Shown here: positions 9,304-20,187 of the stretch, piece after piece
Layout: the number at the start of each line of letters is the position of its first letter
Numbering within the stretch: position 1 is the stretch's first letter
Assembly: GCA_019828595.1 (NCBI GenBank)
Contig: JAHQRK010000011.1
Span: 2,480,001-2,544,000, forward strand
Source: Aphanomyces cochlioides
Taxonomy: Eukaryota; Oomycota; Saprolegniomycetes; Saprolegniales; Verrucalvaceae
Direction: 5' to 3'
Length of the DNA: 64,000 nucleotides
Notes under the pieces: generated by a model
What the model was told of the DNA's origin: nothing
Database searches by the model: none
Seen by the model: the letters and a program-made list of their open reading frames with translations, nothing else
Made by a program: the position numbers and the translations under genes

Positions 9304-9364
9304 TTTGAGCGCGGCGGCACTTGATAACTTCTTGACTTGAGGGGTACGAGGCAAATTCGGAAGT
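9304..9364 (-). promoter_or_regulatory. 5' UTR of copy B (probable internal promoter region)
   Basis: 61 nt from the 5' terminus ACTTCCGAATTTG to the ORF1 ATG. The same terminus recurs exactly at 35454 (M), 35703/35704 (N, with one extra A) and 62768 (P), so it is the true transcript start. A LINE transcribed from its own first base needs an internal or terminus-overlapping promoter; no motif I can name is visible. It contains the 14-nt segment complementary to the 3' UTR. Confidence 0.6.
9344..9357. repeat. 14-nt inverted repeat, 5' UTR arm (copy B)
   Basis: GTACGAGGCAAATT on the plus strand (AATTTGCCTCGTAC in element sense), perfect reverse complement of the 3' UTR arm at 2038-2051. Confidence 0.8.
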
Positions 9365-9379
9365 GCGCCATGGCTCTGG
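9365..9379. repeat. Target-site duplication of copy B, right copy
   Basis: Exact repeat of 1971-1985. After it, ORF2 of A/C continues (ATCATGGAAAGC..). Confidence 0.95.
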
Positions 9380-12300
9380 ATCATGGAAAGCTCCAACTTG
9401 GCTACTTCGTCTACCACGAGCGGCCGAGATTGTTCATGGATGTCTGGATCGATTTTTGGACAAGTCTCCAACATTCCACAATATCTCCAAGGCCTACGAC
9501 ATACTGGTCAATGATATCCGCTCCCAACTCAAAGAATTCCATTCTCAACGATTGGAGAAACAACGTCTGCCGTTGAAGAAGTTAGCTGTCGAGATCGCTT
9601 CGCTTTTGCAAGTCCCCAACATGCGTCAAGATTCAGTGCTGGTGGATCGAGTGCGAGACCTTCAAAAGCAAATTCACGAGCTGCAAGATCGAGACAAGCA
9701 GTTTCGTCAAGACCAGGCGTTCCAACTTCACTTGTACAAAGCAGAGCGCTCGTCCAAGTTCCACTTCATGTCCCCTGTCCCTACCCCCTTGAAGAAGACA
9801 GTCTTCAAAGAGTTGGTGGATGTCAATGGAAATGTTATCTCCAATCAACAAGGCATGTCTGACGTCCTGGTCGACTACTACAAGGACTTGTTTGCAGCTC
9901 CCGAGGTGCAGCGATCTGGAGACGAAGTGTCGTCATTTCTGACCCCATTGACTCGACACAAGCAACTGCCAGAGCAAGCCCAGAAAGAGCTGTCGGCTCC
10001 CTTGCGCGCCAACGAGTTCTATCATGCTATTCGACACAGCAGTTCGAACTCAGCGCCAGGTCCCAACGCTCTGCCATTCGAAGTCCTCAAACTTGCACCT
10101 CACAAGTGGTCGTTGGTATTGGAGCTGCTATTCACACACCAGCTCCATTCTCACCCTCGCTTGACTCCCATGCAACTTGTCAGTACGCTGGTGTTGCTGC
10201 ACAAGAAAGGCCCCAAGTCACAAGCCAAGAACTATCGGCCCATTAGCCTACTCAACACGGATGTGAAAATCCTGACGAGTATTCTGGCTTATCGACTCCA
10301 GCGCCACATTCGACACATCATCCACCCGGACCAGCAAGGCTTTATCCGTCGAAGCAATATCCAAACCAATATTGCACGACTGGATGACATGCTGCACCAC
10401 ATCAAACTACACAGTCCGTCCTCGATGGTGGCACTGCTTGACTTTGAGAAAGCTTTTGATCGCGTGGACCACGCGTACTTGCTCCGCGTCCTCCGTCACT
10501 ATGGCTTTCCCGAAACCTTTGTTGACATGGTTCGCGTACTGTACTCGGGCCGCAAGTCTCGCATCTTGGTGAACGGCTTCTTGTCCAAGCCAGTTCACAT
10601 CTCACGCGGTGTGTTGCAAGGTGATCCACTGTCGCCACTTCTGTTTGTGATCGCTTTGGAACCGATGTGCCAACTCCTACGGCAACACTCCAACTATGGC
10701 ATCAAGTGTGGGGATCGCTACCACACTGGGAGTTACTTTGCCGACGACTCGCAACTCTATGCTGCAAATGAGACGTGCCTCCACCGGCAGCTTGCATTGG
10801 TTCAAACCTTTTGCGACAAGTCTGGTTTCCGACTCAACGTAGACAAGACCCAAATTCTGACCTACAGCCAGTTGAATGGGAACCTTGCCTCACTACAAGT
10901 TACTTCCGACAGTCCCGTGAAGGCTCTTGGTATCTTGGTTGCGCCCAATCTTTCTCCATTGGCACGTTTCAATTACGTGTTTGAGAAGTTTGTGGCTCGC
11001 TTGTCTTTGTGGCTCTACAAGGCTCGAACCATGGCCGGAAAAGTCACTATCCTGCACAGCATATGTCTGCCTGTGTTATGGTACCAACTGGCTTTTGTCC
11101 CTGCCGACAAAGACCTGGCCAAAAAGATCGACAAGGCCATGCTTCAATTTATGCATGGTGAAGAAATCAACCCATCCTCCTCTGTCCATGGCCTCCGTTT
11201 GATCAAAAAGGAGATCCTATTCATGCCGAAGAAGTCCGGTGGCTTAGGCCTGCACCATGCACTTGCTTTATGGCAACAACACAACCGCTCTGTCATGATC
11301 AGATGCATTCAAGCCATCACCACCCCCACCCGCAAGTCTGCCATGTCCGCCTGGATTACGCCGGGCTATACTCTCCTCGAGAAGGCTTTTCATCCATGGG
11401 GTTCCCCCCGAGATCTCCTCTTGGCAAGTGGTACTTCTGCATTCATCAGACAACTGTACAAGAATCCCAATATCACTCCAATGTGGAAAGCCTTATTGAG
11501 TAGCTGGTTTGAATCTCGCTGGACTCCGTACGGCTGTCCAAATCACATCTCATCTTTGGATGTTCCCCTTTGGCACAACTCGTATCTGCCTGGACTCGAA
11601 GACCTATACGATCAGTGCTCTACATCGACGCAATACCAAGCCAATGTATTGGCGTCGCTTCACATCACGAAGTTGTCGCATTTGTTGACTCCGTGTCAGC
11701 GAGTTTGGCCAGCTTCGATCTTGTTCGACAAAATCAACCGTGCCTGCCGCCAAGCCAATTTTGTCCCTCCAACGAAACAATGGATCTCAATCTTGGTGAC
11801 CAAGTTATCACGATTGTTTGAGATTGTTTCTGAAGAGGATGCTCCCGTGTTCCACTTGCCGACGCCAAGCTCTGAATGGATGGAATGGCACTGGATGATT
11901 CACCCTGACTCGAGTCCGATCTTGTTGGCGCTTGCGACTTCGAAATCGGCTAAGATCAGAGCTTCTCCAGCTGTCAGCTCGTCCATCCTTCCTACCAAGC
12001 ATCTCAACCTGCCATCGAACTTTTACGAAGACCCCAAGCGCCTTACCCAACTTGCCGCCTTCCTCCAACCCGACCACATTCTCCCTCGATATGGAGAGTT
12101 CATTTTCAAGACCCTTCTCCGCGCCAACGCCATGCAATATCTGTTTCAGTACCAAGACCCCAAGCCGACGTGTGTCTTCTGTCGTGTCAATGAGACGTAC
12201 GAGCATTTCCTGTTCTCTTGTGGATATGGTCAATCTGTTTGGTATTTCTTCAAGACAATCCAGCGACTGCTCGAGTGTTCCTTTCCGTCCACGTGTCTGG

Positions 12301-12620
12301 AAATGTTCTACGAGACGCCCAAGCCGTCCGATGGATACTACATCCGTGGCTATCTGAAGATCTGGCCGATTGTCCGAGCCTGCGTGTATTATCAAATATG
12401 GCTCCAACGTGCCGATCGCACCTTTCGACCCGACCTCACAGCGAAGAGTCCGATGGAAGTTGCCATTCATGCTGCCTCTTTGATCAAGCTACATCTACAA
12501 CAGCTCCTGGTTGATCTCCCTCTCAAGAAGGGATACACCAAGGTATTCAATGTGCTCAAGCATCTATCTTTGGACCACTGGTTACGTCAACACATCATTC
12601 CTGACAGCGTCGTTTCATGA
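9365..12620 (+). pseudogene. ORF2 3' part (RT and zinc finger), copy A/C
   Basis: Resumes at codon 272 and is open to the TGA at 12618-12620. It holds the linker, all RT motifs (FEKAFDRVDH, LQGDPLSP, YFADDS) and the CX2CX7HX4C finger. Copy-specific changes include NVISNQQG (V elsewhere), STQYQAN (D elsewhere) and TPTRKS (P elsewhere). It shares ASGTSAF and LSLDHWLRQHIIP with copy D. The ATG at 9370 allows a 1083-aa frame lacking the endonuclease, but no promoter is evident for it. Confidence 0.9.
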
Positions 12621-12766
12621 GAGAGCTAACGGCTCACTCACTTCATCTCCTGTTCAATGACCACTTTGCCATATTCTGTTTTCCAAGTTCTATTTATACA
12701 GTACGAGGCAAATTAGTAAGTCATTAGGGCCTTTGCTCAAAAATAAGGTTAATACAACTCATTTAA

Positions 12767-13150
12767 CCGTCAGAAATCTTGGAAGAATTGACCACGGACA
12801 TACCAGAGATCAAGCGCATCCTCTTTGCACTTGCTACGATTGACTTATTCCTCTCAAATCGGGCCCCAGACCTCTACACAAACTCGGAGGCACTGACTGT
12901 TCTATTGAACCAAGAAGCAACAAGATTGCCTGACACCAACTGCTTGACGGACTGGTCGCTGTTTGCTTTGATCGAAAACTTCAGCGACAATCTCGAGAAG
13001 TTCACTTTGCCGGCTCCCGTCTTGTCGGCCATCTCGATGCTCAAAAGCATCACCAACAATTACCACATCGACGAGCTCTGCAGCAAAGCTCACCACTCCA
13101 TGAACGCCGACGAAATTGATCCCCTCGATTTGGAGGACGATCAACTCTAA
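12767..13150 (+). pseudogene. ORF1 C-terminal fragment, copy D
   Basis: About 127 codons, from SEILEELTTDIPE to the conserved end LDLEDDQL, stop at 13148-13150. This is the helical C-terminal region of the 1012-aa ORF1. The remainder should lie left of base 1. Confidence 0.88.
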
Positions 13151-13228
13151 GGCTTCTATCCCCTGCTTCAATCCATTTCAACCTCCCCTCTCACCCCTCC
13201 ATTCTACTCATTTTCATCTGTACTCGTG

Positions 13229-16200
13229 ATGATTGACAACAACTTCTCCGATGTCCCAACTGAACTCGTGGACTGGGACCCACAAATCATCTCCCTCAAC
13301 ACCAATGGCTTCTCCAACAGTCATCGGTACATCCTCGACAAACTATCAAGTGTTCACGACGTTTCCTTTATCCAAGAAACCCGTTTCCGCACGCCAAGTC
13401 TCCACGACCGTGTTGCGTTCCATTGGCAACGCATCACAAACCACGAAGGCTCTTTGTTCTTTGAAGAGCCTATTTACCCTGAAGTATCCACGTCGCCAGC
13501 CACTGGAGGTCTGGCTACGTTGATACATCCTCACTCTCCTTTGAAGAACGCCACTCAAGTCCCTCATGACAACCCAGTGCTTCGTGGTCGTTATCTACAA
13601 GTGCGATGTACTCTGGGTCCACTGACAGTCGTTCTCCACAATATCTATGCGCCGGCAGCCTTCCAACAACGAGCAAGTTACTTCGAAGAATTGCCACGCG
13701 ACTTTCCTCCACATGCGCTCCACATTGTTGGAGGAGATTTCAACTGCACTCTCAACAAAGATTTGGATTCGTTGAGACCCAGTACCTCCACCATGGCCGG
13801 CACCCTTCAACTGGAACAATGGATGCACAGTTTGTCTCTGGTGGATCTGTTTCGCCGTCAAAACCCCGTGGCAAGAACCTTCACAAGTCCCACACTCACC
13901 AACCGACTTGACTACATCTTTTGTTCGTCCACCTTGGCGGGTCTTCGTCATTGGAAGGCGACGCACATGCCACACGTTCCACAGGCTGACCACGTGGCTT
14001 GTCGTATCATCACAAAGCGTCAAACATTGCGCCATGGCTCTGGATCATGGAAAGCTCCAACTTGGCTACTTCGTCTACCACGAGCGGCCGAGATTGTTCA
14101 TGGATGTCTGGATCGATTTTTGGACAAGTCTCCATCATTCCACAATATCTCCAAGGCCTACGACATGCTGGTCAATGATATCCGCTCCCAACTCAAAGAA
14201 TTCCATTCTCAACGATTGGAGAAACAACGTCTGCCGTTGAAGAAGTTAGCTGTCGAGATCGCTTCGCTTTTGCAAGTCCCCAACATGCGTCAAGATGCAG
14301 TGCTGGTGGATCGAGTGCGAGACCTTCAAAAGCAAATTCACGAGCTGCAAGATCGAGACAAGCAGTTTCGTCAAGACCAGGCGTTCCAACTTCACTTGTA
14401 CAAAGCAGAGCGCTCGTCCAAGTTCCACTTCATGTCCCCTGTCCCTACCCCCTTGAAGAAGACAGTCTTCAAAGAGTTGGTGGATGTCAATGGAAATGTT
14501 GTCTCCAATCAACAAGGCATGTCTGACGTCCTGGTCGACTACTACAAGGACTTGTTTGCAGCTCCCGAGGTGCAGCGATCTGGAGACGAAGTGTCGTCAT
14601 TTCTGACCCCATTGACTCGACACAAGCAACTGCCAGAGCAAGCCCAGAAAGAGCTGTCGGCTCCCTTGCGCGCCAACGAGTTCTATCATGCTATTCGACA
14701 CAGCAGTTCGAACTCAGCGCCAGGTCCCAACGCTCTGCCATTCGAAGTCCTCAAACTTGCACCTCACAAGTGGTCGTTGGTATTGGAGCTGCTATTCACA
14801 CACCAGCTCCATTCTCACCCTCGCTTGACTCCCATGCAACTTGTCAGTACGCTGGTGTTGCTGCACAAGAAAGGCCCCAAGTCACAAGCCAAGAACTATC
14901 GGCCCATTAGCCTACTCAACACGGATGTGAAAATCCTGACGAGTATTCTGGCTTATCGACTCCAGCGCCACATTCGACACATCATCCACCCGGACCAGCA
15001 AGGCTTTATCCGTCGAAGCAATATCCAAACCAATATTGCACGACTGGATGACATGCTGCACCACATCAAACTACACAGTCCGTCCTCGATGGTGGCACTG
15101 CTTGACTTTGAGAAAGCTTTTGATCGCGTGGACCACGCGTACTTGCTCCGCGTCCTCCGTCACTATGGCTTTCCCGAAACCTTTGTTGCCATGGTTCGCG
15201 TACTGTACTCGGGCCGCAAGTCTCGCATCTTGGTGAACGGCTTCTTGTCCAAGCCAGTTCACATCTCACGCGGTGTGTTGCAAGGTGATCCACTGTCGCC
15301 ACTTCTGTTTGTGATCGCTTTGGAACCGATGTGCCAACTCCTACGGCAACACTCCAACTATGGCATCAAGTGTGGGGATCGCTACCACACTGGGAGTTAC
15401 TTTGCCGACGACTCGCAACTCTATGCGGCAAATGAGACGTGCCTCCACCGGCAGCTTGCATTGGTTCAAACCTTTTGCGACAAGTCTGGTTTCCGACTCA
15501 ACGTAGACAAGACCCAAATTCTGACCTACAGCCAGTTGAATGGGAACCTTGCCTCACTACAAGTTACTTCCGACAGTCCCGTGAAGGCTCTTGGTATCTT
15601 GGTTGCGCCCAATCTTTCTCCATTGGCACGTTTCAATTACGTGTTTGAGAAGTTTGTGGCTCGCTTGTCTTTGTGGCTCTACAAGGCTCGAACCATGGCC
15701 GGAAAAGTCACTATCCTGCACAGCATATGTCTGCCTGTGTTATGGTACCAACTGGCTTTTGTCCCTGCCGACAAAGACCTGGCCAAAAAGATCGACAAGG
15801 CCATGCTTCAATTTATGCATGGTGAAGAAATCAACCCATCCTCCTCTGTCCATGGCCTCCGTTTGATCAAAAAGGAGATCCTATTCATGCCGAAGAAGTC
15901 CGGTGGCTTAGGCCTGCACCATGCACTTGCTTTATGGCAACAACACAACCGCTCTGTCATGATCAGATGCATTCAAGCCATCACCACCCCACCCCGCAAG
16001 TCTGCCATGTCCGCCTGGATTACGCCGGGCTATACTCTCCTCGAGAAGGCTTTTCATCCATGGGGTTCCCCCCGAGATCTCCTCTTGGCAAGTGGTACTT
16101 CTGCATTCATCAGACAACTGTACAAGAATCCCAATATCACTCCAATGTGGAAAGCCTTATTGAGTAGCTGGTTTGAATCTCGCTGGACTCCGTACGGCTG

Positions 16201-17284
16201 TCCAAATCACATCTCATCTTTGGATGTTCCCCTTTGGCACAACTCGTATCTGCCTGGACTCGAAGACCTATACGATCAGTGCTCTACATCGACGCAAGAC
16301 CAAGCCAATGTATTGGCTTCGCTTCACATCACGAAGTTGTCGCATTTGTTGACTCCGTGTCAGCGAGTTTGGCCAGCTTCGATCTTGTTCGACAAAATCA
16401 ACCGTGCCTGCCGCCAAGCCAATTTTGTCCCTCCAACGAAACAATGGATCTCAATCTTGGTGACCAAGTTATCACGATTGTTTGAGATTGTTTCTGAAGA
16501 GGATGCTCCCGTGTTCCACTTGCCGACGCCAAGCTCTGAATGGATGGAATGGCACTGGATGATACACCCTGACTCGAGTCCGATCTTGTTGGCGCTTGCG
16601 ACTTCGAAATCGGCTAAGATCAGAGCTTCTCCAGCTGTCAGCTCGTCCATTCTTCCTACCAAGCATCTCAACCTGCCATCCAACTTTTACGAAGACCCCA
16701 AGCGCCTTACCCAACTTGCCGCCTTCCTCCAACCCGACCACATTCTCCCTCGATATGGAGAGTTCATTTTCAAGACCCTTCTCCGCGCCAACGCCATGCA
16801 ATATCTGTTTCAGTACCAAGACCCCAAGCCGACGTGTGTCTTCTGTCGTGTCAATGAGACGTACGAGCATTTCCTGTTCTCTTGTGGATATGGTCAATCT
16901 GTTTGGTATTCCTTCAAGACAATCCAGCGACTGCTCGAGTGTTCCTTTCCGTCCACGTGTCTGGAAATGTTCTACGAGACGCCCAAGCCGTCCGATGGAT
17001 ACTACATCCGTGGCTATCTGAAGATCTGGCCGATTGTCCGAGCCTGCGTGTATTATCAAATATGGCTCCAACGTGCCGATCGCACCTTTCGACCCGACCT
17101 CACAGCGAAGAGTCCGATGGAAGTTGCCATTCATGCTGCCTCTTTGATCAAGCTACATCTACAACAGCTCCTGGTTGATCTCCCTCTCAAGAAGGGATAC
17201 ACCAAGGTATTCAATGTGCTCAAGCATCTATCTTTGGACCACTGGTTACGTCAACACATCATTCCTGACAGCGTCGTTTCATGA
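13229..17284 (+). CDS. ORF2 EN-RT-zinc finger polyprotein, copy D (intact)
   Basis: 1351 aa, uninterrupted, ATG at 13229. All catalytic residues listed for copy B are present. Differences: MIDNN start, AFQQRAS where others have AFQERAS, SPSFHN for SPTFHN, and FVAMVRVL for FVDMVRVL, a substitution about 35 residues after motif A and not a catalytic Asp. ASGTSAF and LSLDHW are shared with A/C, marking these as close relatives. Confidence 0.95.
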   Translation: MIDNNFSDVPTELVDWDPQIISLNTNGFSNSHRYILDKLSSVHDVSFIQETRFRTPSLHDRVAFHWQRITNHEGSLFFEEPIYPEVSTSPATGGLATLIHPHSPLKNATQVPHDNPVLRGRYLQVRCTLGPLTVVLHNIYAPAAFQQRASYFEELPRDFPPHALHIVGGDFNCTLNKDLDSLRPSTSTMAGTLQLEQWMHSLSLVDLFRRQNPVARTFTSPTLTNRLDYIFCSSTLAGLRHWKATHMPHVPQADHVACRIITKRQTLRHGSGSWKAPTWLLRLPRAAEIVHGCLDRFLDKSPSFHNISKAYDMLVNDIRSQLKEFHSQRLEKQRLPLKKLAVEIASLLQVPNMRQDAVLVDRVRDLQKQIHELQDRDKQFRQDQAFQLHLYKAERSSKFHFMSPVPTPLKKTVFKELVDVNGNVVSNQQGMSDVLVDYYKDLFAAPEVQRSGDEVSSFLTPLTRHKQLPEQAQKELSAPLRANEFYHAIRHSSSNSAPGPNALPFEVLKLAPHKWSLVLELLFTHQLHSHPRLTPMQLVSTLVLLHKKGPKSQAKNYRPISLLNTDVKILTSILAYRLQRHIRHIIHPDQQGFIRRSNIQTNIARLDDMLHHIKLHSPSSMVALLDFEKAFDRVDHAYLLRVLRHYGFPETFVAMVRVLYSGRKSRILVNGFLSKPVHISRGVLQGDPLSPLLFVIALEPMCQLLRQHSNYGIKCGDRYHTGSYFADDSQLYAANETCLHRQLALVQTFCDKSGFRLNVDKTQILTYSQLNGNLASLQVTSDSPVKALGILVAPNLSPLARFNYVFEKFVARLSLWLYKARTMAGKVTILHSICLPVLWYQLAFVPADKDLAKKIDKAMLQFMHGEEINPSSSVHGLRLIKKEILFMPKKSGGLGLHHALALWQQHNRSVMIRCIQAITTPPRKSAMSAWITPGYTLLEKAFHPWGSPRDLLLASGTSAFIRQLYKNPNITPMWKALLSSWFESRWTPYGCPNHISSLDVPLWHNSYLPGLEDLYDQCSTSTQDQANVLASLHITKLSHLLTPCQRVWPASILFDKINRACRQANFVPPTKQWISILVTKLSRLFEIVSEEDAPVFHLPTPSSEWMEWHWMIHPDSSPILLALATSKSAKIRASPAVSSSILPTKHLNLPSNFYEDPKRLTQLAAFLQPDHILPRYGEFIFKTLLRANAMQYLFQYQDPKPTCVFCRVNETYEHFLFSCGYGQSVWYSFKTIQRLLECSFPSTCLEMFYETPKPSDGYYIRGYLKIWPIVRACVYYQIWLQRADRTFRPDLTAKSPMEVAIHAASLIKLHLQQLLVDLPLKKGYTKVFNVLKHLSLDHWLRQHIIPDSVVS

Positions 17285-17430
17285 GAGAGCTAACGGCTCA
17301 CTCACTTCATCTCCTGTTCAATGACCACTTTGCCATATTCTGTTTTCCAAGTTCTATTTATACAGTACGAGGCAAATTAGTAAGTCATTAGGGCCTTTGC
17401 TCAAAAATAAGGTTAATACAACTCATTTAA

Positions 17431-17683
17431 CCAACGAGTTCTATCATGCTATTCGACACAGCAGTTCGAACTCAGCGCCAGGTCCCAACGCTCTGCCATT
17501 CGAAGTCCTCAAACTTGCACCTCACAAGTGGTCGTTGGTATTGGAGCTGCTATTCACACACCAGCTCCATTCTCACCCTCGCTTGACTCCCATGCAACTT
17601 GTCAGTACGCTGGTGTTGCTGCACAAGAAAGGCCCCAAGTCACAGGCCAAGAACTATCGGCCCATTAGCCTACTCAACACGGA
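17431..17683 (+). mobile_element. LINE copy E, left visible segment
   Basis: A 253-bp piece of ORF2 running from CCAACGAGTTC to ..CTCAACACGGA, then interrupted by F. It resumes at 24390 with a 15-bp duplication. At its left edge it follows the TTTAA of D, so D is inferred to have inserted into E. Confidence 0.9.
17431..17683 (+). pseudogene. ORF2 fragment (RT region 0 to NYRPISLLNT), copy E
   Basis: Encodes NEFYHAIRHSSSNSAPGPN through NYRPISLLNT, the N-terminal part of the RT domain. It is in frame with the continuation at 24405; without F the RT would be open here. Confidence 0.9.
17669..17683. repeat. Target-site duplication of copy F, left copy
   Basis: CCTACTCAACACGGA, repeated exactly at 24390-24404 after the TTTAA of F. 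Confidence 0.95.
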
Positions 17684-17685
17684 GG

Positions 17686-20109
17686 GGTCTGGCCCCGGCC
17701 TTTCTCGTGACCAATGGGACTGAGCCAGCAGCCACCAACCGCGTCGCCCCCTGTGCTGAGCCTCCTAGAACGGGAGAGGAAGAAGAAAAATCTCAAGAGG
17801 ACGTGGATATGGTCTCTGGAGACGCCGAGGGGAAGGATTCTACTGAAACCGAGGCCTTAACCGACGAGGGAAATACTCAAATTCACTCGGAGGTGGATGG
17901 GTCAGGCGACATTAACGGCCAAGCGAAGCCGTGTGATACTCCTGGAGAAGTTATTCAAGAGGAACAATCGACAAACAATGACAATGACCAGTCAAATCAA
18001 GACATTGTCGACAAATCCGTTGCTCAAGGAAATGGCGCTGTTGACCCTCCTTCCGCGGCAGACAAAATACAAGGCGATCAAGAGCAACAAAACGCTGAAA
18101 AGGCCAATCCATGGACGCAAAAGACTCCCGGCAAGGATTCAGCTTCGTCCAAGAAAGATTCCAAGCAAGGCAATGCCCCCAAAGGCGCGAAACATCGCAA
18201 CACTGGTGCTCGTGCTATTGCCGATGACGATATTGCGCGATGCGAGGCCATGGCGGACGCATTCTACAAAGACTCTGGTGACATGGACGCCTTCATTGAA
18301 AACATTTTGCTCACCCCCCAGTCCCAAGTGTACGAGCTCACAGTCAAGTTGGGCGAAGGCTACAAGGACTGGTCCGAAAAAGTCATCTGCGATCAATTTG
18401 TCAAGGAAAATCCTGGTTCGTTATGGGGCTCCAAATTTCCGAACATTTTGATCCACAAGAAGAACCCACAGACCATTGTGATCTCAAGTTACAACTTGTC
18501 TACGTGCGTGGAAATGGAAGGCACAACGTTTCGACTTGGTGGCAAAGACTTCCTGGTTCCCAAGTACTCGCGTTATGGCAACAACTACTACGTTACGTTC
18601 AACAAGGTCAGTCACCCTTCAATGGCCAAGGCGATTGTCAAGAAAATGGCTGCATTGACCAAGTCAGTGATAGCAGCATTCAACCCTACTGCTGGTCAGA
18701 ACATCAAGTCGCCGCATTTGAGAGTCATTTTCAAGTCGTCTGCGCCTCCTGCAGTGCTGGTGCCAAAATCCGGCGACGCACTACGCGAAATCACCATTAC
18801 GGATCCGTCGGGTCAGCCTTTTGTCGTCGTGTTTCAGCACAAGATCGCTGCTCTGAACAAGACATTGCCTCCGTCGATTGTTTCACGACGTGCAGAGGCC
18901 AAGGCTGAAAAAGCGAAGACAAAAGCGGCCAAGGCAGCGGCAAAATCTCCTCCGTCAGGAGAAAAAGAACCTGAACATGATGGAGACGATCATGATCAAG
19001 ACCCTGGAACAAATGCGGAAGGCAAGGCCGACTCAACTGAGGCATCTGAAGATGGTCAAGATGAACAACCACAGCCAACAGCTCCTTCTCATGGCTCTGA
19101 TGTCGATATGTCTGGTGACAGCGATCCCCCTAACAACAATGGACAAGACAAACAACAAGAAGATGTGGAAATGTCTACCAACGAATCGCCCGCTCTTGCT
19201 CCACCAAGTGAGCAGCCCAAGAACTCGCTGGACCTTCAATTGGTAACGGGCTACCGGTCTGGACCAGCTCCAAAACGTACTTTGCCTTCGTCCCCACGTT
19301 TGGATCCCCTGCCGACATCCAACCGTTTTCATATCCTCGAAGAAGACGACGTGGAACTCTCGTTTGAAGACTTTGCAGTGCCTCGAATTGTATTGGAAGA
19401 TTCAAGTGCGCCACGCCCGAAAAAGACCAAAGGCATAGCGAAGAAACAACGACTTAACAAGTCTGCTGCAGCCCACCTCGAATTGGCGAAGAAGATCATT
19501 CGAGACAAGAAAGTCGAAGGCAGTATCACCGAATGTCAACGCATTTTGCGAGATGATCCTCAGCTCGTTGCACATGCTATGTACGCACAAGATGAAGACC
19601 TCAGTTTGTTTCAGTCACTTGTTGCAACCAAGACTATTGAGCGCAAGATGGCTTTGTTAAAAGCTCAAGGCAAGCCTCACAACTACAAACATCACGTCAA
19701 CTTCATGGCTCAATACAAGATTCACCCGTCAGAAATCTTGGAAGAATTGACCACGGACATACCAGAGATCAAGCGCATCCTCTTTGCACTTGCTACGATT
19801 GACTTATTCCTCTCAAATCGGGCCCCAGACCTCTACACAAACTCGGAGGCACTGACTGTTCTATTGAACCAAGAAGCAACAAGATTGCCTGACACCAACT
19901 GCTTGACGGACTGGTCGCTGTTTGCTTTGATCGAAAACTTCAGCGACAATCTCGAGAAGTTCACTTTGCCGGCTCCCGTCTTGTCGGCCATCTCGATGCT
20001 CAAAAGCATCACCAACAATTACCACATCGACGAGCTCTGCAGCAAAGCTCACCACTCCATGAACGCCGACGAAATTGATCCCCTCGATTTGGAGGACGAT
20101 CAACTCTAA
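17686..20109 (+). pseudogene. ORF1, N-terminally truncated, copy F
   Basis: Open for 807 codons from GLAPAFLVTNG to the TAA at 20107-20109. It lacks the Ser/Pro-rich start and the CACGGC cluster. An upstream start in the flanking E sequence (17599) would give an 836-aa chimera, which I regard as accidental. Copy-specific: KTKGIAKKQR in the basic patch (K elsewhere) and CVEMEGTTF (G elsewhere). Confidence 0.88.
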
Positions 20110-20187
20110 GGCTTCTATCCCCTGCTTCAATCCATTTCAACCTCCCCTCTCACCCCTCCATTCTACTCATTTTCATCTGTACTCGTG

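Larger units (their letters stand above)
1986..9364 (-). mobile_element. LINE copy B, full length, both ORFs open, flanked by TSD
   Basis: Reference copy of the family, 7379 bp. Its 5' end (ACTTCCGAATTTGCC..) is at 9364 and its 3' end (..CAACTCATTTAA) at 1986. There are no long terminal repeats and no poly(A) or microsatellite tail. ORF1 and ORF2 are both uninterrupted. It lies in opposite orientation inside ORF2 of copy A/C with a 15-16 bp TSD, the mark of target-primed reverse transcription. As the innermost element of the left arm it should be among the youngest, and it is the best candidate here for an autonomous, active source copy. Confidence 0.95.
9365..12766 (+). mobile_element. LINE copy A/C, right part, to its 3' end
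   Basis: Continues ORF2 of A/C past the B insertion through the 3' UTR to TTTAA at 12766. The next bases (CCGTCAGAAATC) are internal ORF1 sequence of copy D. By analogy with the verified insertions, A/C therefore sits inside D, with its TSD partner left of the window. Confidence 0.9.
12767..17430 (+). mobile_element. LINE copy D, right part (left part predicted outside window)
   Basis: Begins abruptly within ORF1 directly after the TTTAA of A/C and runs to its own TTTAA at 17430. The first bases CCGTCAG are native element sequence, so D is best read as the continuation of a copy split by A/C. A true 5' truncation fused to A/C is the alternative. Confidence 0.85.

Noticed and set aside
9304..9474. 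N-terminal extension of ORF1 of B to a start at 9474
   Set aside because: It runs across the 5' terminus and TSD into antisense ORF2 of copy A/C, so it is not part of the element.
17599..17700. Chimeric ORF2-ORF1 fusion protein at the E-F junction
   Set aside because: The upstream codons are out of frame with E's ORF2. The join is an insertion boundary with a TSD, not a designed fusion.
17397..17723. Short open frames beginning LLKNKVNTTHLT at many copy junctions
   Set aside because: They arise by reading through the conserved 3' terminus into whatever follows. The start is a TTG and the product differs at each junction.
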